A stretch of DNA of 64,000 nucleotides, taken from assembly GCF_023715845.1 (NCBI RefSeq), contig NZ_JAMBOR010000017.1, positions 1 to 64,000 on the forward strand, given 5' to 3'. The stretch comes from Fictibacillus phosphorivorans (GTDB taxonomy: Bacteria; Bacillota; Bacilli; Bacillales; Fictibacillaceae). This document shows, one piece after another, positions 42,538-51,857 of this stretch (position 1 is the first letter of the stretch; each line of letters opens with the position of its first letter). The notes under the pieces are model-generated. The model saw only the letters and a list, made by a program, of their open reading frames with translations. It was not told the DNA's origin and ran no database searches. A program made the position numbers and the translations under genes.

Positions 42538-43282
42538 ATTTAACACTTTTTTTCAAATAGCTCTCAAACAGCAGATCGATCAGCAGCATCAATGTGGATC
42601 TTGCGGTAATATCATAGCCGGCAAACTGCACGCGGCCTACCGTCATGCTTAGATTCGTCTTCACCATCTTGCCTAGCGTGGAATCGGACGAGTTTGTGAT
42701 CGCGGCAGTGTCAACAACCTTATACGATAGCTTTTCCGCGGCCTGCACCAGCGTTTTCGTTTCACCGCTTGATGAGATGAAGAACACAAGATCGTTCGGC
42801 TCTACCATATTCGGCATCAGGTCGATCATGTGTGATTCATACGTATAGTGGGTCTGTTTGTTCGTCTGCATCAATAGCTTGCTGAAATATTCGGCGATCA
42901 TCTTAGACAAACCGACTCCGACCACGATGACCCGTTTCGCGTTCACCATTTTCTCACTTAACTTTTCCAGTTCGGCCGTCGGAATCGTTTCAAAAGCTGA
43001 GACGAACTCTTCTTTATAGCGGTCGACAGGGTTGTCATCGAGGAGTAATTGCTGGCTCTCGATCGTCCTCAGAATATATTTCAGCTCCGAAAAGCCTTCT
43101 AATCCGAGTTTATGAGACATCCTGACGATCGTCGTGGTGCTCACATTGTTTACTTTTGCGATCTCGGTCAGAGAGTGTTTCTTCGCCTCCTCTAAATTTC
43201 CATCAATATAATAAAGCACTTGTTTTTCCGTTGGTGTGAGTTCCGCGAGACTGCTGCCGAACTGATCTAAGACTTTCCCCAT
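42536..43282 (-). CDS. RpiR-family regulator of the mannosyl-glycerate PTS operon
   Basis: This 248-aa regulator has an N-terminal HTH_6 domain (about 1-75, with VNNVSTTTIVRMSHKLG) and a C-terminal SIS domain (about 110-240, with VIVVGVGLSKMIAEY and FISSSGETKTLV) that binds sugar phosphates. The start at 43282 (MGKVLDQFG) follows AGAGGAAG. It is divergent from the PTS gene across a spacer holding three TGTACA palindromes. It probably represses or activates that operon in response to a phosphorylated intermediate. E. coli uses a GntR-type protein (MngR) for the same task. Confidence 0.87.
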   Translation of the reverse strand: MGKVLDQFGSSLAELTPTEKQVLYYIDGNLEEAKKHSLTEIAKVNNVSTTTIVRMSHKLGLEGFSELKYILRTIESQQLLLDDNPVDRYKEEFVSAFETIPTAELEKLSEKMVNAKRVIVVGVGLSKMIAEYFSKLLMQTNKQTHYTYESHMIDLMPNMVEPNDLVFFISSSGETKTLVQAAEKLSYKVVDTAAITNSSDSTLGKMVKTNLSMTVGRVQFAGYDITARSTLMLLIDLLFESYLKKSVK

Positions 43283-43338
43283 TCGTAACTTCCTCTTTTC
43301 CGCACATGTCTTTCCTCTAGTATAGCCCATTTTTTATT

Positions 43339-43365
43339 CTGTACAAATGTACAGCGACTGTACAG
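43339..43365. promoter_or_regulatory. TGTACA operator cluster for the RpiR regulator
   Basis: CTGTACA-AA-TGTACAG (43339-43354) is a perfect 16-bp palindrome and CTGTACAG (43358-43365) is a further 8-bp palindrome. TGTACA therefore occurs three times in 25 bp between the divergent RpiR and PTS genes. This dyad spacing is typical of dimeric HTH binding. Confidence 0.6.
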
Positions 43366-43407
43366 AGATACCGCTTACTTTTGTGTTAAAACATAAGTAT
43401 AGGAAGT

Positions 43408-43421
43408 TGGAAGTGCTTTCA
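43408..43421 (+). promoter_or_regulatory. cre-like box upstream of the PTS operon
   Basis: TGGAAGTGCTTTCA matches the cre consensus at all but two positions and lies 28 bp before the PTS start codon, suggesting CcpA control. Confidence 0.45.
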
Positions 43422-43448
43422 TACTAAAGAAAGATAGGAGTGAATGTC

Positions 43449-45410
43449 ATGCAACTTAGAAACATGACCCATCCGAATTTAGTGTTGTTCGATGTTGACG
43501 CTCAAAATAAAGAGCAAGTCATTCGTCAGCTAATTTCAAAAATTAAAGAACAAGATTATATAGAATCAGAAAACGCCTTATTGGAAGCGGTTCTAAAACG
43601 TGAGGAGCAATCCCCTACAGGAATGGAGAAAGGTCTTGCGATTCCGCATGGTAAATCTTCTACGGTTAAAAAAGCCGTATTCGCTGTAGCACGTTTAAAG
43701 ACACCACTTGAAGATTGGGAAAGCATCGATCCGAACAACAAAGTTCAGCTCGTATTCCTAATCGCGATTCCAGAGAGTGAAGCAGGTACAACCCACTTGA
43801 AAGTATTGTCTACATTAAGCACGAACTTAATGAAAGATGGCTACTTAGAGGGGTTAATGGCGGCAGAAACATCTGAAGAATTTTTAAACAGACTGGATAT
43901 GGAAGAAAAAACAGAAGCTCCAGCTGAAAAAGAGTTCACAAAGATGGTTGTTGCGGTTACAGCTTGTGCAACAGGAATCGCGCATACGTACATGTCAGCA
44001 GAAGCTCTAGAAAAAGCGGGACGTGAACTTGGCGTTAAAGTACTCGTTGAAAAACAAGGAGCAAACGGAATCGAGGATGAACTCTCGGCTGACGTGATTA
44101 AAAACGCAGACGCAGTCATTTTCGCAACAGACATCGCTCCAAAAAGAAAAGAACGTTTTGCAGGAAAAGAATATGTAGCAACACGTGTTGCTGAACCGCT
44201 AAGACGCGGGAAAGAATTGATCCAAAAATCACTCGAAAACCCGGATGGAGTCGTTGAAGCAGGTGAAGAAGACGAGTCATCTTCATCCACTTCAAACAGT
44301 GGCGGCTTCTTCAAAGACATGGTACAAGCCGTAATGACAGGGATCTCATACATGATTCCAGTTATCGTTGCTGGTGGTCTTATGATGGGGATCGCGAAGC
44401 TTGGTGCGATGCCGTTTGGTCTTGTAAATGAACTGGGTGACCCGAAATATGCGACACATTCAAATGAACTTTTTGTTATTCTGCATCACTTAGATAAGTT
44501 TGGCGGACTGATCTTTAAGTTTATGTATCCGATATTTGCTGCCTTCGTCGCTTATTCACTAGCTGACCGTGTTGGTTTAGTAGCTGGATTTATCGGAGGA
44601 GCTTTTGCGGGCGGACTTCACTATACGTTCTGGGACAACCCTGAAGGTATTCCGTCTGGATTCTTAGGTGCATTAATTCTTGGTTTAGCAGCGGGTTACA
44701 TCGCACGCTTCTTGAACCAAAAGATACAGTTAAATAAAAACTTGGCTGCGATGAAACCGATGTTTATCATCCCAGCAGTCTCTGTTCTATCGATTTTCTT
44801 CTTAAACTTTTATATCGTAGACCCTGTGTTTGGCGGTCTGAATGTTGTTCTTCGTAACTGGATTGAAGCAGCACAAGGTACAGGAGATGTTGTGTTAGCA
44901 TCCATCATCGCGTCTGCAACAGCGTTTGACTTAGGTGGACCGATCAACAAAGCAGCTGGTGCGATCGCGATCGGACTTGCAGCTGATGAAGTATATCCGT
45001 TAACCGCTCGTGTATTGGCAATCGTTATTCCGCCGATCGGGCTAGGACTAGCCGTTATCATCGACAAATATGTAGTAGGACGCCGTGTATTCCCGGCAGA
45101 CCTTCGCATCGCAGGTAACACATCATTATTATTAGGATTCCTTGCGATCTCTGAAGGTGCGATTCCGTTCATGCTTCGTAACCCATTGATCACGATACCG
45201 ATCAACATCATCGGTGCGATTCTTGGTACAAGTACAGCTGTCCTGTTAGGTGCTGTTCAATGGCTGCCGCTACCGGCAATCTGGGGCTGGCCGCTCGTTG
45301 AAAACCTATGGGCGTATCTCCTTGGTTTAGCAGTAGGTGCAGCATTCATCGCCTTTGCGAATATCTTTATCCGATTCGGCATCTTAAAGAAACAAGAGAG
45401 ACAAGCATAG
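43449..45410 (+). CDS. PTS fructose-family EIIABC, MngA-like (mannosyl-glycerate transporter)
   Basis: This 653-aa PTS permease has IIA (about 1-145, phospho-histidine H67 in LAIPHGKS), IIB (about 163-255, C173 in VTACATGIAHTYMS) and IIC (about 280-650, with GISYMIPVIVAGGLMMG, LGGPINKAAGAI and SEGAIPFML). The ABC order and length match E. coli MngA (2-O-alpha-mannosyl-D-glycerate). A GH38 gene and a glycerate kinase gene follow, supporting a glycerate-containing glycoside as substrate. ATG 43449 has AGGAG eight bases upstream. Confidence 0.87.
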   Translation: MQLRNMTHPNLVLFDVDAQNKEQVIRQLISKIKEQDYIESENALLEAVLKREEQSPTGMEKGLAIPHGKSSTVKKAVFAVARLKTPLEDWESIDPNNKVQLVFLIAIPESEAGTTHLKVLSTLSTNLMKDGYLEGLMAAETSEEFLNRLDMEEKTEAPAEKEFTKMVVAVTACATGIAHTYMSAEALEKAGRELGVKVLVEKQGANGIEDELSADVIKNADAVIFATDIAPKRKERFAGKEYVATRVAEPLRRGKELIQKSLENPDGVVEAGEEDESSSSTSNSGGFFKDMVQAVMTGISYMIPVIVAGGLMMGIAKLGAMPFGLVNELGDPKYATHSNELFVILHHLDKFGGLIFKFMYPIFAAFVAYSLADRVGLVAGFIGGAFAGGLHYTFWDNPEGIPSGFLGALILGLAAGYIARFLNQKIQLNKNLAAMKPMFIIPAVSVLSIFFLNFYIVDPVFGGLNVVLRNWIEAAQGTGDVVLASIIASATAFDLGGPINKAAGAIAIGLAADEVYPLTARVLAIVIPPIGLGLAVIIDKYVVGRRVFPADLRIAGNTSLLLGFLAISEGAIPFMLRNPLITIPINIIGAILGTSTAVLLGAVQWLPLPAIWGWPLVENLWAYLLGLAVGAAFIAFANIFIRFGILKKQERQA

Positions 45411-45421
45411 ATTAGATTTGA

Positions 45422-45537
45422 TTAACCGAAGTGGATGATGCGGGACGAGCGGGACAGGTGAGACTCCTTTAGGCGAAAAGCGTCAAGAGGATCACCGCCC
45501 GCCCCGCGGGAAAGCGTGCATCTGCAACGGAGGTTAA
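45422..45537 (+). repeat. Dispersed GC-rich palindromic repeat, copy B
   Basis: The block TTAACCGAAGTGGATGATGC, continuing to GGAGGTTAAC, has GCGGGACGAGCGG, GAGACT, AGGCG, TCACCGC and GCCCCGCGGGAAAGCG in the same order as the reverse complement of copy A at 39131-39260. It lies between the PTS and GH38 genes of the operon. The surrounding gap 45411-45643 holds only this and a terminator. Confidence 0.7.
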
Positions 45538-45560
45538 CAACTTTTTAAAAACAATAACTT

Positions 45561-45600
45561 AAAGGGGCGCATCTTGAAAAAGGTGACCCCTCTTTCTTTT
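45561..45600 (+). terminator. Weak terminator between PTS and GH38 genes
   Basis: AAAGGGG (45561-45567) faces CCCCTCTTT (45587-45595) with a T-rich tail. The stem is short, so it probably acts as partial attenuation, and the GH38 gene may be transcribed from the upstream promoter by read-through. Confidence 0.5.
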
Positions 45601-45643
45601 AAAACTTGAAATATGAGTGGAGCATCATGGGAGGGAAATCAGC

Positions 45644-48301
45644 ATGAAACAGAAAAAAGTATATGTCGTACCACATTCTCACTGGGATCGTGAGTGGTAC
45701 TTTACAATAGAAGATTCAAACCTTTTACTCGTTGAAAATATGGACCGTTTACTGGACGTTATGGAGAACGACCCGGAATATACAGGGTATGTGTTTGACG
45801 CGCAAAGTTCGATCCTTGATGAATATTTGAAGATCCGTCCTGAGGAGAAAGATCGTTTAGCACAGTTGATCGCAGACAAGCGCATCTTCGTCGGGCCTTG
45901 GTACACACAAGCCGATTCGTTGTTAGTAAACCGGGAGTCATTGATTCGTAACTTGATGTACGGTACAAGAATCGCTGAAAAGATGGGGCATTCCATGAAT
46001 GTCGGTTATCTGCCTGATATTTTCGGTCAGAATACGTATCTTCCGTCTATGTTCAAAGAGTTCGACATCGACTATAGCGTGCTTCAACGCGGTATTTATA
46101 CAGATCAGCTGAATGGTGACCTGAACTTTACATGGAGATCTCCAGACGGAGAAACAGTGAAGGCGAACAACATCTATTTCGGCTACGGCCCTGGGAAGTT
46201 TTTAGCGGCTGATGACGAGTATATGGAAGAACGTTTGCTTCCGATCTTAGAAAAAATCGCGGATTTAAACAAAAATACGGATAACCTCTTGCTGCCAGCG
46301 GGTGGTGACCAGGTCTTAGTCCGCGAACATTTCCCGGAAACCGTTAAAAAACTGAACGAGATCGATACGAAACATGAGTATGTCCTTTCAGATTATGAAA
46401 CGTTCATGAAAGACACGTGGGAGACTGGAAACTTTGACAACGAGATCGAAGGGGAAATGATCGCAACTCAAAAATCCCGAATCCATAACACGATCCGTTC
46501 TCAGCGCTATGACATTAAAAAGCTGAACGATATCGCAGAAGAAAAAGTGATCTATGAACTCGAACCACTAGCGAGTCTAGCAAGCACGATCGGGTTCAAG
46601 TATCCACAGAAGTGGCTGGATGAGATGTGGAAGATGCTCTTTGACGTCCATGCCCATGACAGCATCGGCGGCTGTAACTCAGATGACACGAACCAAGAGA
46701 TCGTGAACCGATTAACGAAAGTCATCCGCATAGCTGACGGCTGCTTGAACCTATTGAAAAAGCAGATGACTGAAGCGGTGAGCCGTAAGCTAGGAAAAGA
46801 TTCTATCTTTGTCGTGTTCCACATGCTTCCGAAAGCATTCAAAGGTTCTCAAAAAGTCGTTCTATTCACGAGAGGAAATGCATTTAACGTACGTGATCTT
46901 AATGGAAATCCGGTTGCACTTGATGTGTTGAACCAAGAATATATCTCTGGCGGGAAGACGATCGTTGTTACAGCTGAAGGCGAGAAAGAAGTAGAAGCGC
47001 CTGGTTATTACAGAAACGAAGTTCTTCTTCGTGACGTGAAGCTTCCGGCGATGGGCTATGAAACGTTTGAAGTCATTGAGGGCGGAGAGAACGACCTTCT
47101 TTCTCAAAAAGGTAACAGTCATGAAATCGAGAACGAACATTTCCGTATTCTTGAAGAGAACGGCGTACTGAACCTTGAAGTAAAAGCATCAGAACAGACC
47201 ATTTCTGATTTTATCCGTTTTGAAGATGTTGCAGATGCTGGGGATTCTTATGACTTCTCACCACTAGAAGGCGATGCACCGATCTATTCCAAAAAAGTGC
47301 TCTCTGTATCTGTTCAAGCGAGTGCTGGAACTGAATTTATGGAAGTCGTTCATGTATTGAACGTTCCTGGAGACTTAGAAGACAGAAAATCGGGCGACGT
47401 GAACAAAGGATTAGAGGTTGTAACACGATTTGAGCTTCGTAAGGGTGAAGATTTTATCCGGGTTACGCATGACATCGACAATGATGTGAAGGATCACCGC
47501 GTTCGCGTGCTGCTTCAAACATCAATCGAATCACCTGACTATTCATTCGGAGACCAAGGCTTTAGCTTGATTCAAAGACCAACGGTTAATCCGTATATGG
47601 AGAACTGGCGTGAAGAGAAGTTTGCAGAAGCTCCTGTACCGATCTACCCGTTGGAAAACGTGGCAGGTGCGACGAATGGTGAACGTACGGCTGCTTTCCT
47701 GACAAAAGGAATCAAAGAATATGAGCTGATCAAGGAAACCGGTGAGATGGCGCTAACATTGTTCAGAAGTGTTGGGCTGCTTGGCCGCGACAACTTGGCT
47801 TGGAGACCAGGACGAGCGTCTGGAATCAATAACAAAGTCGTATACACACCGGATGCTCAGATGCAGGAAAAGCTGACGTTCGAGTACGCGATTCATGTTG
47901 GAAAAGGTCATGATGTTAAACAGTTGTTTAAATTCGTGGACGAATATCGCGGTCATTCCTTAAGCTATCAAAAGCAATCCCTGAACACATTCGAAGAGCG
48001 TCTGGATCGTTTCGAGATCCCGTATCCAGTTGATATTCTGCCAGCTAGCTTTAGCTTGTTCGAATCTACAGGAGACGTTTTCTTGAGCACGCTGAAAAAA
48101 GCACACGATGATCATTCTGTTATTCTACGCTTGTTTAACCCGAGTGAAGAAGAACAAACCGTCGTGTTATCGAGTGAGCACATCCAATCCGTTTCACAGA
48201 CGAAACTGAACGAAAAAAGTGTGATCGATGTTAAAGATGAAGTAACCGTTCGACCAAAAGGATACGTGACACTGAAACTGGTAATGAAGGAGAATGTATA
48301 G
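45644..48301 (+). CDS. GH38 alpha-mannosidase, MngB-like (second of three)
   Basis: This 885-aa glycosidase has the MngB-type signature VVPHSHWDREWY (zinc ligands H13 and D15) and nucleophile D125 in GYLPDIFGQN, with the usual helical and beta-sandwich domains behind. In E. coli MngB hydrolyses 2-O-(6-phospho-alpha-mannosyl)-D-glycerate to Man-6-P and glycerate. ATG 45644 follows GGGAGGG. It abuts the next gene: its TAG ends at 48301 and the next ATG starts at 48302. It is downstream of the MngA-like PTS gene. Confidence 0.9.
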   Translation: MKQKKVYVVPHSHWDREWYFTIEDSNLLLVENMDRLLDVMENDPEYTGYVFDAQSSILDEYLKIRPEEKDRLAQLIADKRIFVGPWYTQADSLLVNRESLIRNLMYGTRIAEKMGHSMNVGYLPDIFGQNTYLPSMFKEFDIDYSVLQRGIYTDQLNGDLNFTWRSPDGETVKANNIYFGYGPGKFLAADDEYMEERLLPILEKIADLNKNTDNLLLPAGGDQVLVREHFPETVKKLNEIDTKHEYVLSDYETFMKDTWETGNFDNEIEGEMIATQKSRIHNTIRSQRYDIKKLNDIAEEKVIYELEPLASLASTIGFKYPQKWLDEMWKMLFDVHAHDSIGGCNSDDTNQEIVNRLTKVIRIADGCLNLLKKQMTEAVSRKLGKDSIFVVFHMLPKAFKGSQKVVLFTRGNAFNVRDLNGNPVALDVLNQEYISGGKTIVVTAEGEKEVEAPGYYRNEVLLRDVKLPAMGYETFEVIEGGENDLLSQKGNSHEIENEHFRILEENGVLNLEVKASEQTISDFIRFEDVADAGDSYDFSPLEGDAPIYSKKVLSVSVQASAGTEFMEVVHVLNVPGDLEDRKSGDVNKGLEVVTRFELRKGEDFIRVTHDIDNDVKDHRVRVLLQTSIESPDYSFGDQGFSLIQRPTVNPYMENWREEKFAEAPVPIYPLENVAGATNGERTAAFLTKGIKEYELIKETGEMALTLFRSVGLLGRDNLAWRPGRASGINNKVVYTPDAQMQEKLTFEYAIHVGKGHDVKQLFKFVDEYRGHSLSYQKQSLNTFEERLDRFEIPYPVDILPASFSLFESTGDVFLSTLKKAHDDHSVILRLFNPSEEEQTVVLSSEHIQSVSQTKLNEKSVIDVKDEVTVRPKGYVTLKLVMKENV

Positions 48302-49975
48302 ATGAGTTTTCCAGAAAAAGTTGAGAACCTGTTAAAAACGATCTACGGTGAAGAATTTTCACCTGCATATAAAGACGAGCTTTTAAACCTTGTTGAGGCG
48401 TGGAAACAGAAAGAGTGGAGTGAAACAGCTCCCCTTTCTGAAAAAAACGTGTATTTGATCACGTATGGCGATATCATTAAAGAAGAAGGTCAGCCGACGT
48501 TAAAGACATTGAACAAGTTCATCAACGAATACGCAAAAAATGAGATCACCGATGTTCATTTATTGCCAATGTTTCCTTACACGTCTGATGATGGGTTCTC
48601 TGTAGTAGATTACCGTGAGATCCATCCAGAGCTTGGCGACTGGTCAGATATTGATCGTTTTTCAAAGGATTACCGTCTCATGTTTGATTTTGTGGCGAAT
48701 CATATGTCCAAATCGAGTAAGTGGTTCCAAGGTTATTTGAAAGGTGATCCGGAGTACGTTGATTATTTCATTCCGCGTGAAGAAGGGTTCGACACATCGA
48801 AAGTAGTTCGTCCCCGTACGTCACCTCTTTTCCATGAGTACGAAGGCGGGAAGACTGCTTGGACAACGTTCTCTGAAGACCAGGTGGATGTGAACTTCAA
48901 ACATTTTCCGGCGTTAAAAGAAATGACAGATATTCTTTTTGAGTACGCGAACCGTGGCGGAACGAGCATTCGTCTCGATGCGATCGGTTTTATGTGGAAA
49001 GAATCAGGCACAACGTGTATCCACTTGCCACAGACGCATGCGATCATTCAATTATGGCGTGAGATTTTAGAAGAGCTGGAGCTAAACACGCTGCTGATTA
49101 CAGAAACGAACGTCCCTCACAAAGAGAATATCAGCTATTTTGGAAACGGAGAGAACGAAGCGCACATGGTGTATCAGTTCTCACTGCCACCACTTGTGCT
49201 TCATACGTTAACGACACATGATGCATCGAAGCTGACAGGTTGGGCGAAAACGATTGAAAAAGTGTCAGATTCTGCGACGTATTTCAACTTCTTAGCAAGT
49301 CATGACGGAATCGGCATGCGCCCGACAGAAGGAATCTTAACAGAAGAAGAGCGTACAGTTTTAGCTGAAAAAGTACTCGAGAACGGTGGCCGAGTTTCTT
49401 ATAAGAGTAATCCGGATGGAACAGAATCCCCTTATGAGTTGAACATCAATTACATGGACGCGCTTATCAACAAGGACGAAGACGTGAGTGAAGATGTGCA
49501 AGTTCAGAAGATGCTTGCTGCTCATTCTGTTCTGTTTTCAGTAATGGGTGTTCCGGCCGTGTATTATCACTCGCTTCTCGGCTCTGAAAATGACTATGAA
49601 GGCTTGGAATCGTCAGGCATCAACCGCCGGATCAACCGTGAAAAATTCGATTTTGAAGATCTCGTGGGTCAGCTCGAAACGTCAACGCGCAGACAGAAAG
49701 TTTTTACTGGATTAAAGAAATTGATTCGTACCCGTCAGAGTGAGAGTGCGTTTAATCCTTTTGCGGCTCAATTGATCTTAGAGCTTGGCGAGCAGGTATT
49801 TGCACTCGTGCGAAGAAATGAAGAAACAGGCGATACGGTGTTGTTTGTCGTGAACGCAGCATATGACACGGTTAACGTTGAGCTTCCGTTTGGCGGACAA
49901 GACTTATGGAGCGGAGAAACAGTAGGAGAATCTGTGGAACTCGCACCGTATCAATTTATGTGGATCAAAAAATAG
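48302..49975 (+). CDS. GH13_18 phosphorylase, probable glucosylglycerate phosphorylase
   Basis: This 557-aa enzyme belongs to the sucrose phosphorylase subfamily GH13_18. The catalytic nucleophile is D226 in SIRLDAIGF, the acid/base E268 in LLITETNVPH, and the stabiliser D335 in LASHDGIGM. Relatives include sucrose, glucosylglycerol and glucosylglycerate phosphorylases (E. coli YcjM), which use phosphate to release Glc-1-P. With GH38 upstream and glycerate kinase downstream, glucosylglycerate is the most likely substrate; sucrose is less so because no fructose genes are near. Its ribosome site lies inside the end of the GH38 gene. Confidence 0.8.
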   Translation: MSFPEKVENLLKTIYGEEFSPAYKDELLNLVEAWKQKEWSETAPLSEKNVYLITYGDIIKEEGQPTLKTLNKFINEYAKNEITDVHLLPMFPYTSDDGFSVVDYREIHPELGDWSDIDRFSKDYRLMFDFVANHMSKSSKWFQGYLKGDPEYVDYFIPREEGFDTSKVVRPRTSPLFHEYEGGKTAWTTFSEDQVDVNFKHFPALKEMTDILFEYANRGGTSIRLDAIGFMWKESGTTCIHLPQTHAIIQLWREILEELELNTLLITETNVPHKENISYFGNGENEAHMVYQFSLPPLVLHTLTTHDASKLTGWAKTIEKVSDSATYFNFLASHDGIGMRPTEGILTEEERTVLAEKVLENGGRVSYKSNPDGTESPYELNINYMDALINKDEDVSEDVQVQKMLAAHSVLFSVMGVPAVYYHSLLGSENDYEGLESSGINRRINREKFDFEDLVGQLETSTRRQKVFTGLKKLIRTRQSESAFNPFAAQLILELGEQVFALVRRNEETGDTVLFVVNAAYDTVNVELPFGGQDLWSGETVGESVELAPYQFMWIKK

Positions 49976-49999
49976 AGAAACGAGAAGAAGGTGGACGCA

Positions 50000-51142
50000 A
50001 TGAAAATAGTCATCGCTCCCGATTCGTTTAAAGAAAGCATGACAGCGGCCGAAGTTTGTGCCGCTGTTGAAGCTGGATTTAAAAAAGTATTTGGGGATAT
50101 TGAATATCGTCATGCTCCCGTTGGAGATGGTGGAGAAGGAACCGTTCAGTCTGTCGTGGATGCAACGGATGGGGAGATCGTTAACGTGACGGCAACTGGC
50201 CCGCTTGGGGAAAAAGTAGATGCTTTTTATGGGATTACAGGTGATGGTCAAACAGCTGTTATCGAGATGGCGGCTGCTTCCGGACTCCACCTTGTCCCAA
50301 GAGAACAGCGAAACCCTTTAGTAACAACGACTTATGGAACAGGCGAACTCATCTTAGATGCACTCGATAAAAAAGTAGAACGCATCGTGATCGGTCTTGG
50401 CGGATCGGCGACGAATGACGGCGGTGCAGGGATGGCTGCCGCTCTTGGCGCGAAGTTTTTAGATGTGAATGGTGAAGAGCTTCGTCCTGGCGGTGAGTCT
50501 CTAAGTGAATTGCTTACGATTGACGTATCAGGTTTAGATCCGCGTTTGAAATCGGTAAAAGTAGATGTCGCCTCTGATGTGACGAATCCTTTGACCGGTC
50601 CACTTGGAGCATCTGCTGTCTTTGGACCGCAAAAGGGTGCGACACCTGAGATGGTCGGTGTTTTAGATGCGAGTTTAAAAAGATACGCTGAAGTCATCGA
50701 GCGAAATCTTGGCCTGCAAGTGGATGAGCTACCAGGAGCCGGAGCGGCCGGTGGATTAGGCTCAGGCGTTGTCGCGTTTTTAGACGGAAACCTGCAAAGC
50801 GGAATCGATCTTGTTCTCGATGTGATCCAGTTTGAAGAGACCGTTCGGGATGCGGATCTCGTCATCACGGGTGAAGGCCGGATTGATTCGCAGACGGTTC
50901 ATGGAAAAGCGCCGGTTGGTGTAGCGAAACGAGCAAAAGCTGTTTCTCCTGAAGTTCCTGTTATTACAATTGCAGGCAGCATCGGTCCTGATTATGAAGC
51001 GGTGTTCGAACATGGCATAGATGCGGTGTTCAGTGTAGTGAACGGTGTCGTGACATTGGAAGAAGCACTCGCGAACGGAGCAGTGAACGTTGAGAAGACA
51101 GCGGAGAATATTGCTCGGACTCTTAATTTGAAAGTAAAATAG
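50000..51142 (+). CDS. glxK: Glycerate kinase
   Basis: This 380-aa glycerate kinase belongs to the GlxK/GarK type, which phosphorylates glycerate to 2-phosphoglycerate. Features are IVIAPDSFKESMTAAEVCAA at the N-terminus, GLGGSATNDGGAGMAAALG, PGAGAAGGLGSG and ITGEGRIDSQT. The start at 50000 has GAAGAAGGTGG upstream. It is the last gene of the PTS/GH38/GH13 operon, and a terminator follows. It channels the glycerate released by the two upstream enzymes to glycolysis. Confidence 0.9.
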   Translation: MKIVIAPDSFKESMTAAEVCAAVEAGFKKVFGDIEYRHAPVGDGGEGTVQSVVDATDGEIVNVTATGPLGEKVDAFYGITGDGQTAVIEMAAASGLHLVPREQRNPLVTTTYGTGELILDALDKKVERIVIGLGGSATNDGGAGMAAALGAKFLDVNGEELRPGGESLSELLTIDVSGLDPRLKSVKVDVASDVTNPLTGPLGASAVFGPQKGATPEMVGVLDASLKRYAEVIERNLGLQVDELPGAGAAGGLGSGVVAFLDGNLQSGIDLVLDVIQFEETVRDADLVITGEGRIDSQTVHGKAPVGVAKRAKAVSPEVPVITIAGSIGPDYEAVFEHGIDAVFSVVNGVVTLEEALANGAVNVEKTAENIARTLNLKVK

Positions 51143-51164
51143 CCTAACAATATTTATAAAAGGT

Positions 51165-51198
51165 AAAGCGTTCTGTCAATGGCAGCAACGCTTTTTTT
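51165..51198 (+). terminator. Terminator after glycerate kinase
   Basis: AAAGCGTT (51165-51172) and AACGCTTT (51187-51194) pair perfectly and a T-run follows to 51198. It ends the mannosyl-glycerate operon. Confidence 0.85.
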
Positions 51199-51214
51199 AT
51201 TGAGAAAAGCAATG

Positions 51215-51228
51215 TGTAAGCGTTTCCT
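51215..51228 (+). promoter_or_regulatory. cre box upstream of the second PTS operon
   Basis: TGTAAGCGTTTCCT matches the cre consensus at 13 of 14 positions. It lies between the terminator and the IIA gene, in the promoter region, and suggests CcpA repression. Confidence 0.65.
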
Positions 51229-51367
51229 AAGCCTTTAGGAAAAGAGTTAATTTTTATTACGGATGGTGTAGTTCTATACTTATAACAAGGGCAAACACCT
51301 ATTGTCGCTTTCATAAAATAATCCGGATTAAATAGTAAAAGACTACAGAGAGATAGAGGGTGAGACT

Positions 51368-51838
51368 TTGGAAATAACAACTATGATCAATCGTGATTTG
51401 ATCGATCTTGATTTAAAATCATCGGACCAACTGGGAGTAATCGATGAGTTGGCTTCTTTACTTGTTAAGCAAGATCGACTTGATTCTAAGTCCTCTTTTA
51501 TTGAAGGAGTATTAGAAAGAGAAGCACATTTCACTACTGGTTTTGGCAATGGGATCGCTATCCCGCATTGTAAGAGTGGAACCGTTAAGCAAGCGAGCAT
51601 TGTTATCGGAAAAATGGCTAACGGAGTGGATTGGAAGGCAATGGACGATCATGATGTCCATTTTGTGATCATGCTAGCAATACCAGAAACTGAAGCAGGT
51701 ACGACGCATCTTCAAATCCTTTCCAAACTGTCTGGAAAACTTATTGATGAAGATTTTCGCAACCGTTTAATGAGTACGAATGAAAAAGAAGACGTACTTC
51801 ATTTATTAAATGATTGTGTGATAGAAAATAACAACTAA
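51368..51838 (+). CDS. PTS fructose-family EIIA component
   Basis: This 156-aa stand-alone IIA protein has the phosphorylation site H67 in IAIPHCKS and the family ending DVLHLLNDCVI. It begins at TTG 51368 with GAGGGTGA before it. It delivers phosphate from HPr to the IIB protein encoded 20 bp downstream. Homologous to the IIA part of the MngA-like protein at 43449, it belongs to a split three-gene version of that transporter. Confidence 0.88.
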   Translation: MEITTMINRDLIDLDLKSSDQLGVIDELASLLVKQDRLDSKSSFIEGVLEREAHFTTGFGNGIAIPHCKSGTVKQASIVIGKMANGVDWKAMDDHDVHFVIMLAIPETEAGTTHLQILSKLSGKLIDEDFRNRLMSTNEKEDVLHLLNDCVIENNN

Positions 51839-51857
51839 CAAAGGGAGAGATTTTATT

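Noticed and set aside
48302-49975. GH13 protein as a sucrose phosphorylase
   Set aside because: The subfamily allows it, but no fructokinase, sucrose transporter or scr regulator is near, while glycerate kinase and MngA/MngB-like genes are, so glucosylglycerate is preferred.
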